Shown: positions 1-9,008, counted from the stretch's first letter. The stretch is 64,000 bases of DNA from Streptomyces rapamycinicus NRRL 5491 (GCF_024298965.1 NZ_CP085193.1:6944001-7008000); one strand, 5' to 3'. Numbers and translations are program-made. Notes: generated from the letters alone by a model not told the origin.

Positions 1-2
1 GC

Positions 3-344
3 GGCTCCGGCGCGGGCGCCATCGAGGCGACCGCAGGCAAGAAGGGCACCTGGTCGATCGGCGTCGACGGCGACCAGTACTACGACAAGGGCCTGGCCCA
101 GTACAAGAAGGCGATCCTGACCTCCATGGTCAAGACCGTGGACGGCTCGGTCTACGACTTCATCAAGAGCGTCGTGAAGGACAAGAAGCCCGAGAGCGGC
201 GTCCAGACCTACGACCTCAAGCGCGGCGGCGTCTCCCTCTCCTACTCCGGCGGCTTCATCAACGACATCAAGCCGAAGATCGAGGCGGCCAAGAAGAAGA
301 TCATCGACGGTCAGATCAAGGTCCAGGACACCTACAAGGACTGA
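3..344 (+). CDS. BMP-family nucleoside-binding lipoprotein, C-terminal part
   Basis: Only the last 113 residues are inside the window; the start lies upstream of base 1. The fragment has the end of a periplasmic-binding fold of the BMP/PnrA type: a ligand-lobe strand reading WSIGVDGDQYY, a helix with KAILTSMVKTVD, and a lysine-rich C-terminal helix. Family members are lipid-anchored receptors that deliver nucleosides to a dedicated ABC importer. The ATPase and both permeases of such an importer follow on the same strand, so this is the substrate-binding component of that operon. The 126 nt between its stop and the ATPase are GC-rich. The assignment to nucleosides is from family and context; ligand residues of the N-terminal lobe are not visible. 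Confidence 0.88.
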   Translation, partial: GSGAGAIEATAGKKGTWSIGVDGDQYYDKGLAQYKKAILTSMVKTVDGSVYDFIKSVVKDKKPESGVQTYDLKRGGVSLSYSGGFINDIKPKIEAAKKKIIDGQIKVQDTYKD

Positions 345-470
345 CCCCTCGCGCCACGGACCCGTAACGAGACCCCCGGCACCCGCCCCGGGTCCGCCCG
401 GGTCCGTGGCGTACCCGGCCGGTCCGGCCCCCGGCCGGCCCCGCCCCCCTCCGCCCCTCAGGAGTGCGCC

Positions 471-2117
471 ATCAAAGCCGCCAGCCCACCCAAGGGCGCT
501 CCCGCCGGTGCCGTCACCGACGTCGCCGTAGAACTCCACGGAATCACCAAGCGGTTCCCCGGAGTCGTCGCCAACCACGACATCGACATCACCGTGCGCC
601 GCGGCACCGTGCACGCCCTCGTGGGCGAGAACGGCGCGGGCAAGTCGACCCTGATGAAGATCCTCTACGGGATGCAGCGCCCGGACGAGGGCACCATCGC
701 GATCGACGGCGAGACGGTGGAACTGCACTCCCCGGCGGACGCCATATCCCGCGGCGTGGGCATGGTGCACCAGCACTTCATGCTCGCCGACAACTTCACC
801 GTGCTGGAGAACGTGGTCCTCGGCGCCGAGAAGCTGCACGGCATCGCCGGCAAGGCGCGGGCCCGGATCAAGGAGATCTCCGACGCCTACGGGCTGGGCG
901 TCCGCCCCGATGTCCTTGTCGAGGACCTGGGCGTGGCGGACCGTCAGCGCGTGGAGATCCTCAAGGTCCTCTACCGGGGTGCCCGGACGCTGATCCTCGA
1001 CGAGCCGACCGCCGTCCTCGTCCCGCAGGAGGTCGACGCGCTCTTCGACAACCTCCGCGAGCTCAAGTCCGAGGGCCTGACGGTGCTGTTCATCTCGCAC
1101 AAGCTGGGCGAGGTGCTGTCCGTGGCCGATGACATCACCGTCATCCGGCGCGGCACCACGGTCGCCTCCGTCGTGCCGTCCGAGACCAGCCCCCGGCAGC
1201 TGGCCGAGCTGATGGTCGGCAGCGAACTGCCCTCGCCCGAGACCCGCGAATCCACCGTCACCGACACCGACATGCTCGTCGTGGACGCGCTGCGGCTGAC
1301 CGCCACCGATGTGGACGGGGTCGAGCGGGCCGTGCTCGACGGCATCGACTTCGCCATCCGCAAGGGCGAAGTCCTCGGCATCGCCGGTGTGGAGGGCAAC
1401 GGCCAGGCCGAACTGGTCGAGGCCATCATGGGCATGCGCGACCCCGACGCCAGCACCATCACCCTCGACGGCGCCGACATCTCCCACGCGCCCACCCGCA
1501 AGCGGCGCGAGGACGGCATCGGCTACATCCCCGAGGACCGCCACCGGCACGGACTGCTGCTGGAAGCGCCGCTGTGGGAGAACCGCATCCTCGGCCATGT
1601 CACCGAGCAGCCCAACAGCAAGGCCGGGCTGCTCAACCCGGCCGCCGCCCGGCGCGACACCGAGCGGATCGTCGCCGAGTACGACGTGCGTACGCCGGGA
1701 ATCGAGGTCACCGCGGCCTCGCTGTCCGGCGGCAATCAGCAGAAGCTGATCGTCGGCCGGGAGATGAGCCACCACCCCAAGCTGCTGATCGCCGCGCACC
1801 CCACCCGGGGAGTGGACGTGGGCGCCCAGGCGCAGATCTGGGACCAGATCCGCGCCGCGCGCCGGGACGGCCTGGCCGTGCTGCTGATCTCGGCCGACCT
1901 GGACGAGCTGATCGGCCTGTCCGACACCCTGCGGGTGATGTACCGCGGCCGGCTGGTCGCCGACGCCGACCCCGCCACGATCACCCCGGAGGAGCTGGGC
2001 TCGGCCATGACCGGCGCCGCCTCCGGCCATCTGGAGGGCCCGGCGGACGACAGGACCGGGGCCGAGAGTGAGGCCGGGACCGAGGCCGAGGCCGCGACCG
2101 GGGGAGAGGACCGATGA
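471..2117 (+). CDS. Nucleoside ABC importer ATP-binding protein (two fused NBDs)
   Basis: Energises nucleoside uptake with the two permeases that follow. It has two nucleotide-binding domains as in RbsA-type proteins. The first has Walker A GENGAGKST, signature-like ADRQRVEI and Walker B TLILDEPTA. The second has a degenerate Walker A (GVEGNGQAE), signature LSGGNQQK and AAHPTRGVD. The start is unusual. The only canonical start close to the domain is GTG 594, but it would remove the first strand and the aromatic A-loop region (ELHGITKRFPGV). These residues are readable in frame back to an ATC at 471, six bases after a CAGGAG ribosome site (459-464), and no in-frame ATG or GTG lies between the preceding gene and 594. 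I therefore start at ATC 471 (548 aa). The stop overlaps the next start as ATGA. GTG 594 is the conservative alternative. Confidence 0.85.
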   Translation: MKAASPPKGAPAGAVTDVAVELHGITKRFPGVVANHDIDITVRRGTVHALVGENGAGKSTLMKILYGMQRPDEGTIAIDGETVELHSPADAISRGVGMVHQHFMLADNFTVLENVVLGAEKLHGIAGKARARIKEISDAYGLGVRPDVLVEDLGVADRQRVEILKVLYRGARTLILDEPTAVLVPQEVDALFDNLRELKSEGLTVLFISHKLGEVLSVADDITVIRRGTTVASVVPSETSPRQLAELMVGSELPSPETRESTVTDTDMLVVDALRLTATDVDGVERAVLDGIDFAIRKGEVLGIAGVEGNGQAELVEAIMGMRDPDASTITLDGADISHAPTRKRREDGIGYIPEDRHRHGLLLEAPLWENRILGHVTEQPNSKAGLLNPAAARRDTERIVAEYDVRTPGIEVTAASLSGGNQQKLIVGREMSHHPKLLIAAHPTRGVDVGAQAQIWDQIRAARRDGLAVLLISADLDELIGLSDTLRVMYRGRLVADADPATITPEELGSAMTGAASGHLEGPADDRTGAESEAGTEAEAATGGEDR

Positions 2118-3241
2118 AGAAGCTGGACAAGGAGCGGGTGCTGCTCGCGGTCGCGGCCCCGGTGCTGGCGCTCGCCGCCGCGTTCGTGGTGACCGCGCTG
2201 GTGCTGCTGGCGACCGGCAAGGAGCCGTTCAACGCCTTCGGCATCATGTTCGAGTACGGCGTGAAGGCCGACAGCCAGGTCTACATCCTCAACAAGGCGA
2301 CCACGTACTACCTGGCGGGGCTCGCGGTGGCCATCGGCTTCCGGATGAACCTCTTCAACATCGGCGTCGACGGCCAGTACCGGCTCGCCGCCTTCTTCGC
2401 CGCCGTCGTCGGCGGGGCGCTGAAGCTCCCCGGGCTGGTGCAGATCCCGCTGATCCTGCTGGTCGGCATGCTCGTCGGCGCCATGTGGGCGTCCATCGCC
2501 GGTCTGCTGAAGGTCTACCGGGGCGTCAGCGAGGTGATCAGCACCATCATGCTGAACTCCCTCTCGGGCATCGTCATCAGCTACCTGCTGGTGGACGGGC
2601 GGCTGGCCGACCTCGACAAGCAGACCAACATCGTGGCCACCGACCCGCTGCCGTCCTCCAGCCACTTCTTCACCATCCCGGCGGGCGGCGACCTCGACCC
2701 CATCTGGGGCTTCATCGTGGTCGCGGCGCTCGCGGGCGTCGGCTTCTGGTTCCTGCTCGGGCGCACCCGGTTCGGCTTCGACCTGCGCGCGGTGGGCCGC
2801 TCCGAGTCCGCCGCCCAGGCCAGCGGCGTCAACGTCAAGCGCATGGTGCTCACCAGCATGCTGCTCTCGGGTGCGATGGCCGGTCTGATCGGCATGCCGA
2901 CCCTGCTCAACGACACCCACCAGTTCACCTCCGACTTCCCCACCGGCATCGGCTTCACCGGTATCGCCATCGCGCTGCTCGGCCGCAACAACCCGGTCGG
3001 CATCGGCCTGGCCGCCGTGCTGTGGGGCTTCCTCGAGCGCGGCGCCAACCGGCTGGAGTTCGAGGGCTACGACAAGGAGATCGTCGGGGTGATGCAGGGC
3101 GTGATCGTCCTGTGCGTCGTCATCGCGTACGAACTGGTGCGCCGCTACGGGCTCAAGCGCCAGCAGCAGAGGGTGGGCGCGGAGCTCGCCGCCCAGGCCA
3201 AGGCCGACAAGGGTACGGACAAGCAGGAGGTGCCGGCATGA
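2114..3241 (+). CDS. Nucleoside ABC importer permease 1
   Basis: A 375-aa polytopic membrane protein of the branched-chain-type permease family (BPD_transp_2). It starts with the hydrophobic run LLAVAAPVLALAAAFVV and has about eight to ten further apolar segments. GFRMNLFNIGVDGQY near residue 75 and FGFDLRAVGRSESAAQASGVN near residue 220 match the family's coupling region. It forms the transmembrane channel with permease 2. ATGA overlaps link it to both neighbours, which indicates translational coupling in one operon. The hydrophilic, Lys/Gln-rich C-terminus is cytoplasmic by prediction. Substrate specificity for nucleosides is inferred from the BMP-type receptor, cdd and deoA in the same operon. 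Confidence 0.9.
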   Translation: MKKLDKERVLLAVAAPVLALAAAFVVTALVLLATGKEPFNAFGIMFEYGVKADSQVYILNKATTYYLAGLAVAIGFRMNLFNIGVDGQYRLAAFFAAVVGGALKLPGLVQIPLILLVGMLVGAMWASIAGLLKVYRGVSEVISTIMLNSLSGIVISYLLVDGRLADLDKQTNIVATDPLPSSSHFFTIPAGGDLDPIWGFIVVAALAGVGFWFLLGRTRFGFDLRAVGRSESAAQASGVNVKRMVLTSMLLSGAMAGLIGMPTLLNDTHQFTSDFPTGIGFTGIAIALLGRNNPVGIGLAAVLWGFLERGANRLEFEGYDKEIVGVMQGVIVLCVVIAYELVRRYGLKRQQQRVGAELAAQAKADKGTDKQEVPA

Positions 3242-4533
3242 GTGCCACGGTGACCACCACCAAGAGCACGAGCACGCCGGGCAAGGGGAACGGGCCCGCC
3301 TCCCGGATGTCCCTGGGCAAGGTGCTGCTGATCGTCGCCGGGGCGCTGGTCGCGCTTTCGGTGCTGCGGGCGCTCGTCGACGCCGCCCAGCAGGCGGACT
3401 TCGACCGCGTCACCTCCGCCGGGCAGATCGGCGCCGCGCTCTCCATGGCCGTGCCCATCGGCCTCGCGGGCCTCGGCGGGCTGTGGTCCGAGCGGGCCGG
3501 TGTGGTCAACATCGGCCTCGAGGGCATGATGATCCTCGGCACCTTCTTCGGCGCCTGGGCCGGCTACCAGACCAACCCCTGGGTGGGGGTGCTCGCGGGC
3601 GTCCTCGGCGGCGCGCTCGGCGGGCTGGTCCACGCGGTGGCCACCGTCACCTTCGGGGTGGACCACATCATCTCCGGTGTGGCGATGAACATCCTCGCCC
3701 TCGGCGCCACCACCTATCTGGCCAAGCGCTGGTTCGAGCCGCTGGCCGACATCGGCGGCTCCCCGAAGAACTCCCCGCAGGTCGACCCCATCCAGTCGTT
3801 CACCGTCCCCGGACTGTCCGACTGGCTCGCCGACCTGGAGAACCACCACTGGTTCCTGGTCTCGGACGTCGCGGGCATCCTCGGCGGCCTGGTCACCGAC
3901 ATCTCGGCGCTGACCGTCGTCTCCGTCCTGCTGGTCGTGGGCAGCTTCTTCGCCCTGTGGCGTACCTCGTTCGGACTGCGGCTGCGGTCGTGCGGTGAGA
4001 ACCCGACGGCGGCCGAGTCCCTCGGCGTCAACGTCTACCTCTACAAGTACGCGGCCGTGGTGATCTCCGGCGGCCTCGCCGGGCTCGGCGGCGTCTTCCT
4101 CGCCCTCGTCCGCTCGCACATCTACAACGAGGGACAGACCGGCGGCCGCGGCTACATCGGCCTCGCCGCCATGCTCTTCGGCAACTGGCGGCCGGGCGGG
4201 CTCGCGATGGGCGCCGGTCTCTTCGGCTACTCCGACGCGCTCCAGCTGCGCAACGGCGGGGCGACCGTGCACGCCCTGCTGCTCCTGGTCGCGCTCGGCC
4301 TCGCCGCGCTGGCGGCCTGGCGGATTGTCCGCAAGAGTTATGTCGCGGGCGCGGTGTCCGGCGCCGCGGCCGTCGCGCTGCTGCTGTGGTACGCCCTGAC
4401 CGACACGGTCCCCAACGACCTGGTCAGCGCCACGCCGTACATCGTGACCCTGCTGGTCATGGGGCTCGCCGCACAGCGGCTGCGGATGCCCAAGGCGAAC
4501 AACCGGCCCTACCGGAAGGGACAGGGCACATGA
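3238..4533 (+). CDS. Nucleoside ABC importer permease 2
   Basis: A 431-aa polytopic membrane protein paired with permease 1. After a hydrophilic Thr/Ser/Lys-rich N-terminal 30 residues it shows the family signature LWSERAGVVNIGLEGMMILGTF and FGLRLRSCGENPTAAESLGVN, the loop that contacts the ATPase. The reading frame is open far upstream, but the ATG at 3238 overlapping the previous stop (ATGA) is the natural start. It adds C-terminal membrane segments (about residues 345-415) beyond the usual core. The stop overlaps the start of cytidine deaminase, so transport and catabolism are translationally coupled. Confidence 0.9.
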   Translation: MSATVTTTKSTSTPGKGNGPASRMSLGKVLLIVAGALVALSVLRALVDAAQQADFDRVTSAGQIGAALSMAVPIGLAGLGGLWSERAGVVNIGLEGMMILGTFFGAWAGYQTNPWVGVLAGVLGGALGGLVHAVATVTFGVDHIISGVAMNILALGATTYLAKRWFEPLADIGGSPKNSPQVDPIQSFTVPGLSDWLADLENHHWFLVSDVAGILGGLVTDISALTVVSVLLVVGSFFALWRTSFGLRLRSCGENPTAAESLGVNVYLYKYAAVVISGGLAGLGGVFLALVRSHIYNEGQTGGRGYIGLAAMLFGNWRPGGLAMGAGLFGYSDALQLRNGGATVHALLLLVALGLAALAAWRIVRKSYVAGAVSGAAAVALLLWYALTDTVPNDLVSATPYIVTLLVMGLAAQRLRMPKANNRPYRKGQGT

Positions 4534-4952
4534 CCGCTTCCGCCGCCGCGGCCCCCGACTGGGAGGGCTTGCGCGTACAGGCCCGGGACGCCATGTCCCG
4601 GGCCTACGCGCCCTACTCCGGCTTCCCGGTGGGCGCGGCCGCGCTCGTCGACGACGGCCGCACGGTCAGCGGCTGCAATGTGGAGAACGCCGCGTACGGC
4701 GTCGCGCTGTGCGCCGAATGCGGTCTGGTCTCCTCCCTCGTCGCCTCGGGCGGCGGCCGCCTCACCGCCTTCACCTGCTGCGACCGCGAGGGCACCGTAC
4801 TGATGCCCTGCGGCCGCTGCCGTCAGCTGCTCTGGGAGCACGGCGGGCCGGAGCTCCAGATGGACACCGCCACGGGCATCCGCCCGCTCGCCGAACTCCT
4901 CCCGGACGCCTTCGGCCCCGCCGACCTGCGCCGCGCCGCGGCCCACGGCTGA
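4530..4952 (+). CDS. cdd: Cytidine deaminase
   Basis: Converts cytidine and deoxycytidine to uridine and deoxyuridine, feeding the next gene. The 140-aa length is normal for the homotetrameric class. Zinc-site motifs are visible: NVENAAYGVALCAEC (the C-A-E element with the catalytic Glu) and PCGRCRQLLWE (the P-C-x-x-C element). The N-terminal SRAYAPYSGFPVGAAALVDDG is typical substrate-binding sequence. ATG 4530 overlaps the stop of the upstream permease, so it is the last strongly coupled gene before a 59-nt gap to thymidine phosphorylase. Confidence 0.95.
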   Translation: MTASAAAAPDWEGLRVQARDAMSRAYAPYSGFPVGAAALVDDGRTVSGCNVENAAYGVALCAECGLVSSLVASGGGRLTAFTCCDREGTVLMPCGRCRQLLWEHGGPELQMDTATGIRPLAELLPDAFGPADLRRAAAHG

Positions 4953-5011
4953 CGCCCGCGCCGCCCCGGCCCGCCCGGCCCCCTGAACACGAAAGGCCCC
5001 GTACAGCCCCC

Positions 5012-6295
5012 ATGGACGCCATCTCCGTCATCCGCGCCAAGCGCGACGGCACCCGCCTCACCGACGCCCAGATCGACTGGATCATCGACGCCTACACGCG
5101 CGGCGAGGTGGCGGACGAGCAGATGTCCGCGCTCGCGATGGCGATCTTCCTCAACGGCATGGACCGGGCCGAGATCGCCCGCTGGACCGCCGCGATGATC
5201 GCGTCCGGTGAGCGGATGGACTTCTCCTCCCTGCCGCGCCCGACCTCCGACAAGCACTCCACCGGCGGCGTCGGCGACAAGATCACCCTGCCGCTCGCCC
5301 CCCTGGTGGCCGCCTGCGGAGCCGCCGTACCGCAGCTCTCCGGCCGGGGCCTGGGTCACACCGGCGGCACCCTGGACAAGCTGGAGTCCATCCCCGGCTG
5401 GCGCGCCCAGCTGACCAATGGCGACATGCTGGCCGTCCTCCGCGACGTCGGCTCGGTGATCTGCGCGGCGGGCGAGGGGCTGGCCCGGGCCGACAAGAAG
5501 CTGTACGCCCTGCGCGATGTCACCGGCACGGTCGAGTCGATCCCGCTCATCGCCTCTTCGATCATGTCCAAGAAGATCGCCGAGGGCACCGGCTCCCTGG
5601 TCCTGGACGTCAAGGTGGGCTCCGGCGCCTTCATGAAGGACATCGAGTCCGCGCGCGAACTGGCGGCCACGATGGTCGGCCTCGGCAACGACCACGGCGT
5701 ACGTACGACCGCCCTGCTCACCGACATGTCCACCCCGCTCGGCCGGACGGCGGGCAACGCCCTCGAGGTCCGCGAGTCCGTGGAGGTCCTGGCGGGCGGC
5801 GGCCCGGCCGACGTCGTCGAGCTCACCCTCGCCCTGGCCCGCGAGATGCTGGACGCGGCGGGCCTGAAGGACGCCGACCCCACCAAGGCCCTGGCCGACG
5901 GCACCGCGATGGACCACTGGCGCCGCATGATCACCGCCCAGGGCGGCGACCCGGACGCCCCGCTCCCGGTGGCCCGCGAACACCACGTCCTCCACGCCGA
6001 GTCGACCGGCGTCCTCACCCGCCTGGACGCCTACGCGGTGGGCCTCGCCGCCTGGCGCCTGGGCGCGGGCCGCGCCCGAAAGGAGGACCCGGTACAGGCG
6101 GGCGCGGGCATAGAACTCCACGCCAAACCAGGCGACCACATCACCGCCGGCCAGCCCCTCCTCACCCTCCACACCGACACCCCGTCGGCCTTCCCCTACG
6201 CCCTGGAGGCCCTGTCGGACGCGATCGGCTACGCCCCCGCGAACACGGAATTCACCGCGGCCCCGATCGTCCTGGACCGCATCGCCCAGGGGTAG
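5012..6295 (+). CDS. deoA: Thymidine (pyrimidine-nucleoside) phosphorylase
   Basis: Cleaves thymidine or deoxyuridine with phosphate to the base and 2-deoxyribose-1-phosphate. The 427-aa protein has the glycosyltransferase-family features in order: an N-terminal helical domain (IRAKRDGTRLTDAQIDWII), phosphate-binding KHSTGGVGDK near residue 85, GRGLGHTGGTLDKLESIPG near residue 115, and SSIMSKKIAEGT near residue 185. The start ATG 5012 follows a GAAAGG site. It is in the same direction as the importer and cdd with a short gap, so it is probably the operon's last gene. No strong terminator is seen downstream. Confidence 0.95.
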   Translation: MDAISVIRAKRDGTRLTDAQIDWIIDAYTRGEVADEQMSALAMAIFLNGMDRAEIARWTAAMIASGERMDFSSLPRPTSDKHSTGGVGDKITLPLAPLVAACGAAVPQLSGRGLGHTGGTLDKLESIPGWRAQLTNGDMLAVLRDVGSVICAAGEGLARADKKLYALRDVTGTVESIPLIASSIMSKKIAEGTGSLVLDVKVGSGAFMKDIESARELAATMVGLGNDHGVRTTALLTDMSTPLGRTAGNALEVRESVEVLAGGGPADVVELTLALAREMLDAAGLKDADPTKALADGTAMDHWRRMITAQGGDPDAPLPVAREHHVLHAESTGVLTRLDAYAVGLAAWRLGAGRARKEDPVQAGAGIELHAKPGDHITAGQPLLTLHTDTPSAFPYALEALSDAIGYAPANTEFTAAPIVLDRIAQG

Positions 6296-6411
6296 GCTGC
6301 CTCGGCCGCATCGTTCTGCCGCTCGCTTCATGATCCCCCTTTTCATCGGTCGCCGGGAGTAGGTCTCCCGCCTCATGCGCGCTTTGAGCCTGCTGGCTAA
6401 GGTCGGCACTC

Positions 6412-6873
6412 ATGCGGACCCCGGGGATCGTTCGCCGCCAGGCGGCGGAGCGTAGGCGCGACACTCTGGAACGGCTCGTTACCGAGCGGGACGTATGGGT
6501 GTCGACAGCACACCCTGATCACGGGCCGCACCAGGTGCCGCTGTGGTTCTTGTGGGATGGACGAGCAGTGTGGATGTGCACCAGTGCCACTTCCGCGACT
6601 GCACGGAACGTCCGCGAGGAGCCACGCGTGCGCCTGGCGCTGCCTGACACCTTCGACGTGGTGCTTCTCCAGGGTGAGGCGGAGTGCTTCCTGGACCAGG
6701 ATGTGCCCGGAGACGCGGCGGAGGCATTCGCCGCCAAGTTCGAGTGGGACCCGCGTGCGGAGGAGGGTTCCTTTCTGTACGTGCGCGTGGCGCCGAAGAG
6801 TGTGCGCGCTTGGCGCGGCGAACCGGAACTACACGGCAGAGTCATCATGCGCGCCGGGACGTGGCTGGAATAG
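6412..6873 (+). CDS. Pyridoxamine 5'-phosphate oxidase-like (split-barrel flavin/F420) protein
   Basis: A 153-aa protein with the split beta-barrel pattern of the PPOX superfamily: VWVSTAHPDHGPHQVPLWFLWDG at residues 27-49, then MCTSATSATARNVREEPRVRLAL. Such proteins bind FMN or, in actinobacteria, often F420 and act as oxidoreductases on unknown substrates. Nothing in the sequence defines the substrate. ATG 6412 is the only sensible start; a recognisable ribosome site is weak. It stands alone between deoA and the beta-lactamase, with 116 nt upstream and 177 nt downstream. The codon choice is a little less GC-biased than its neighbours, which is not enough to claim transfer. Confidence 0.75.
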   Translation: MRTPGIVRRQAAERRRDTLERLVTERDVWVSTAHPDHGPHQVPLWFLWDGRAVWMCTSATSATARNVREEPRVRLALPDTFDVVLLQGEAECFLDQDVPGDAAEAFAAKFEWDPRAEEGSFLYVRVAPKSVRAWRGEPELHGRVIMRAGTWLE

Positions 6874-7010
6874 CGGCTGTCCCTGACTGACGCCCCTCCC
6901 CCCAGAGCTGCGAGAACGGGAATACGGAGGGCGCGCAGGTCGTCGCCTGCTGCCTCCGGGCGTCAAGCAGAAGGACAGCCAGGGAACGCGTCGCCCGACC
7001 CGGACATCTT

Positions 7011-7036
7011 TCGTTGCGAAACGATCAGCGCAACGA
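7011..7036. promoter_or_regulatory. Inverted repeat upstream of beta-lactamase
   Basis: TCGTTGCG and CGCAACGA are exact 8-nt arms separated by 10 nt, ending 14 nt before the beta-lactamase GTG. A shorter overlapping repeat (TTTCG-TTG-CGAAA) shares the left arm. The position suits a repressor operator or a 5' leader hairpin; which regulator binds is not visible in this window. Confidence 0.45.
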
Positions 7037-7050
7037 GAGGACGTCCTGCT

Positions 7051-7950
7051 GTGAAGACCATGGGCGCCAGCACATCCCGCCGTGCACTGCTCTCCTTCGG
7101 CGCCGGTACCGCGCTCGCCGTACTGGTGCCGACCGGGGCGCGGGCCGCGACGGGGATCCCGGGGCGGATGCGGGAGCTGGAGCGGGAGTACGGGGCGCGG
7201 CTGGGGGTGTTCGCGCTCGACACCGGTACGGGGCGGGCCGTGACGCACCGGGCCGATGAGCGGTTCCCGATCTGTTCGGTCTCCAAGACCCTCGCGGTCG
7301 GGGCCGTGCTCAGAGATCTCGACCGGGACGGGGAGTACCTAGCCCGGCGCATCCGCTACACCGAGGACGACGTCAAGACGGCCGGGCACATCCCGATCAC
7401 CGGTACGCCCGAGAACATCGCGAACGGGCTGACCGTCGAGGAGCTGTGCGCCGCGGCCATCTCCTACAGCGACAACGGCGCCATGAACCTCCTGCTGCGC
7501 CAGCTCGGCGGCCCCACCGCGGTCACCCGGTTCTGCCGCTCCCTGGGGGACGGGATCACCCGGCTCGACCGCTGGGAGCCGGATCTGAACTCGGCCGAGC
7601 CGGGGCGGGTGACCGACACCACCACCCCGCGCGCCATTGGGCGGACCTACGCCGGGCTCGCCGTGGGCCGCGCCCTCGACACCGGGGACCGCGAACGGGC
7701 GGCGGGCTGGCTGGTGGCGAACACCACGGGCGACGCGCGCATCCGGGCCGGTGTTCCGGGCGGCTGGACCGTGGGGGACAAGACCGGGACCGGCCGCTAC
7801 GGCACCACCAACGACGTGGGCATCGCCTGGCCCACGGACCGGGCGCCGATCGCGCTGGCCGTCCTCTCCACGCGGCCGGAGCAGGACGCCGAGGCCGTCG
7901 ACCCCCTGATCGCCAAGGCCACCGCACTGGCGGTCGAAGCGCTCGCCTGA
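7051..7950 (+). CDS. Class A beta-lactamase, Tat-exported
   Basis: A 299-aa serine beta-lactamase that hydrolyses the beta-lactam ring outside the cytoplasm. All active-site motifs are present: CSVSKT (S-x-x-K) about residue 76, YSDNGA (S-D-N) about residue 143, EPDLN (E-x-x-L-N) about residue 178, and DKTGTG (K-T-G) about residue 248. The N-terminus STSRRALLSFGAGTALAVLVPTGARA has a twin-arginine pair followed by a hydrophobic stretch and an A-R-A cleavage site, so export is probably by Tat. The start is GTG 7051; ATG 7060 is an alternative. No BlaI/BlaR genes are adjacent, but an inverted repeat sits just upstream. Spectrum cannot be judged from sequence alone. Confidence 0.93.
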   Translation: MKTMGASTSRRALLSFGAGTALAVLVPTGARAATGIPGRMRELEREYGARLGVFALDTGTGRAVTHRADERFPICSVSKTLAVGAVLRDLDRDGEYLARRIRYTEDDVKTAGHIPITGTPENIANGLTVEELCAAAISYSDNGAMNLLLRQLGGPTAVTRFCRSLGDGITRLDRWEPDLNSAEPGRVTDTTTPRAIGRTYAGLAVGRALDTGDRERAAGWLVANTTGDARIRAGVPGGWTVGDKTGTGRYGTTNDVGIAWPTDRAPIALAVLSTRPEQDAEAVDPLIAKATALAVEALA

Positions 7951-7968
7951 TCCGTGTGCCGGGCCGGC

Positions 7969-8922
7969 TTACGTCAGCAGCTGGCCCCGGCGGCTCAGCA
8001 GGAACTTCTTGAAGGCCGCCACCGGGGGTGTGTCCGGGTGGCCGTCCAGCCAGGCGACGCCGATCTCGCGGACGGCGCGTGGGGCGGTTACGGTCAGCTC
8101 GGCCACTCCGGGGCGGGGGACCGCCGGGGGCGGCAGGAGGGCCACGCCGAGCCCCGCGGCGACCAGGCCGCGGAGGGTCTCCGCCTCCTCGCCCTCGAAG
8201 GCGATCCTCGGGGTGAAGCCCGCCTCGGCGCACAGCGCGTCCGTGATGCGCCGCAGCCCGTAGCCCGGTTCCAGGGTGACGAACAGCTCCGCGGCGGCCT
8301 CGGCGAGCCGGACCCGGCGGCGCCCGGCCAGCCGGTGGTCGTCGGGGACCACCAGCCGCAGCCGCTGTTCGTCCAGGCGGCGGGCGACCAGGTCGGGGGC
8401 GTCCGGCACCGGCGAGGTCAGGCACAGGTCGAGGCCGCCCGCGCGCATCCGCTCGATCATCGCCTCGCCGTAGTTCTGGACCAGTTGGAAGCGCACCCGC
8501 GGATGGTCCACCCGGAAGCTCCGGATCAGTCCGGGCACGGTCTCGGTCCCCAGCGTGTGCAGGAAGCCGAACGAGACCCGGCCCGCCGCGGGGTCGGCGT
8601 CGGCCCGTACGGACTCGGCGGCTCGGTCGACCTCGGCGAGGGCCCGTTCGACCGAGCGCAGGAAGGTCCGTCCGGCCGGGGTGAGCGCCACCGTACGGCC
8701 CCGGCGGGCGAAGAGCGACACGCCCAGGTCCTCCTCCAGCCGGACCATCGCCCGGCTGAGCGTGGACTGGGGCACTCCCAACTCCTGTGCGGCGCGGGTC
8801 ACATGCTCATGGCGGGCGACGGCGGCGAACTGGGCGAGGCGCGGGGTGAGCGCGGCGGCCCAGGACTCCGCCTCGACATCCGCTGTCACCGGAATGTCGT
8901 TTTCGTAACTGATGCGTGACAC
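7969..8922 (-). CDS. LysR-family transcriptional regulator
   Basis: A 317-aa LysR-type regulator. The winged helix is near the N-terminus after an unusually long lead of about 25 residues: LAQFAAVARHEHVTRAAQELGVPQSTLSRAMVRLEEDLGVSLFARRGR covers residues 32-79, followed by the linker helix and the effector-binding domain. It is divergent from the MFS transporter, with a 92-nt intergenic region that must hold both promoters; by LysR custom it would control the transporter in response to a small molecule. The start is GTG 8922. It is convergent with the beta-lactamase (18 nt between stops), with no clear terminator between them. Confidence 0.92.
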   Translation of the reverse strand: MSRISYENDIPVTADVEAESWAAALTPRLAQFAAVARHEHVTRAAQELGVPQSTLSRAMVRLEEDLGVSLFARRGRTVALTPAGRTFLRSVERALAEVDRAAESVRADADPAAGRVSFGFLHTLGTETVPGLIRSFRVDHPRVRFQLVQNYGEAMIERMRAGGLDLCLTSPVPDAPDLVARRLDEQRLRLVVPDDHRLAGRRRVRLAEAAAELFVTLEPGYGLRRITDALCAEAGFTPRIAFEGEEAETLRGLVAAGLGVALLPPPAVPRPGVAELTVTAPRAVREIGVAWLDGHPDTPPVAAFKKFLLSRRGQLLT

Positions 8923-8978
8923 GGGTGGCCCTGACCTTTACTCATGCGGCAGTGGATTGATTATCGCCATTCCGTGCA

Positions 8979-9008
8979 TTGGACGCATCAACCGTGGTTA
9001 CGTACGGT
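8979..9008 (+). promoter_or_regulatory. Putative promoter of a leaderless MFS mRNA
   Basis: TTGGAC (8979-8984) and TACGGT (9003-9008) are spaced by 18 nt. The expected start point, about 7 nt after the -10 box, coincides with the ATG at 9015, and no ribosome-binding site precedes that ATG. A leaderless transcript is therefore likely. The LysR operator should overlap this region, but I could not single out a convincing T-N11-A box. Confidence 0.45.

Noticed and set aside
1736..2920. Long antisense open frames opposite the importer and many other genes
   Set aside because: These are typical frame shadows in high-GC DNA; the opposite strand has clear conserved domains and codon bias.
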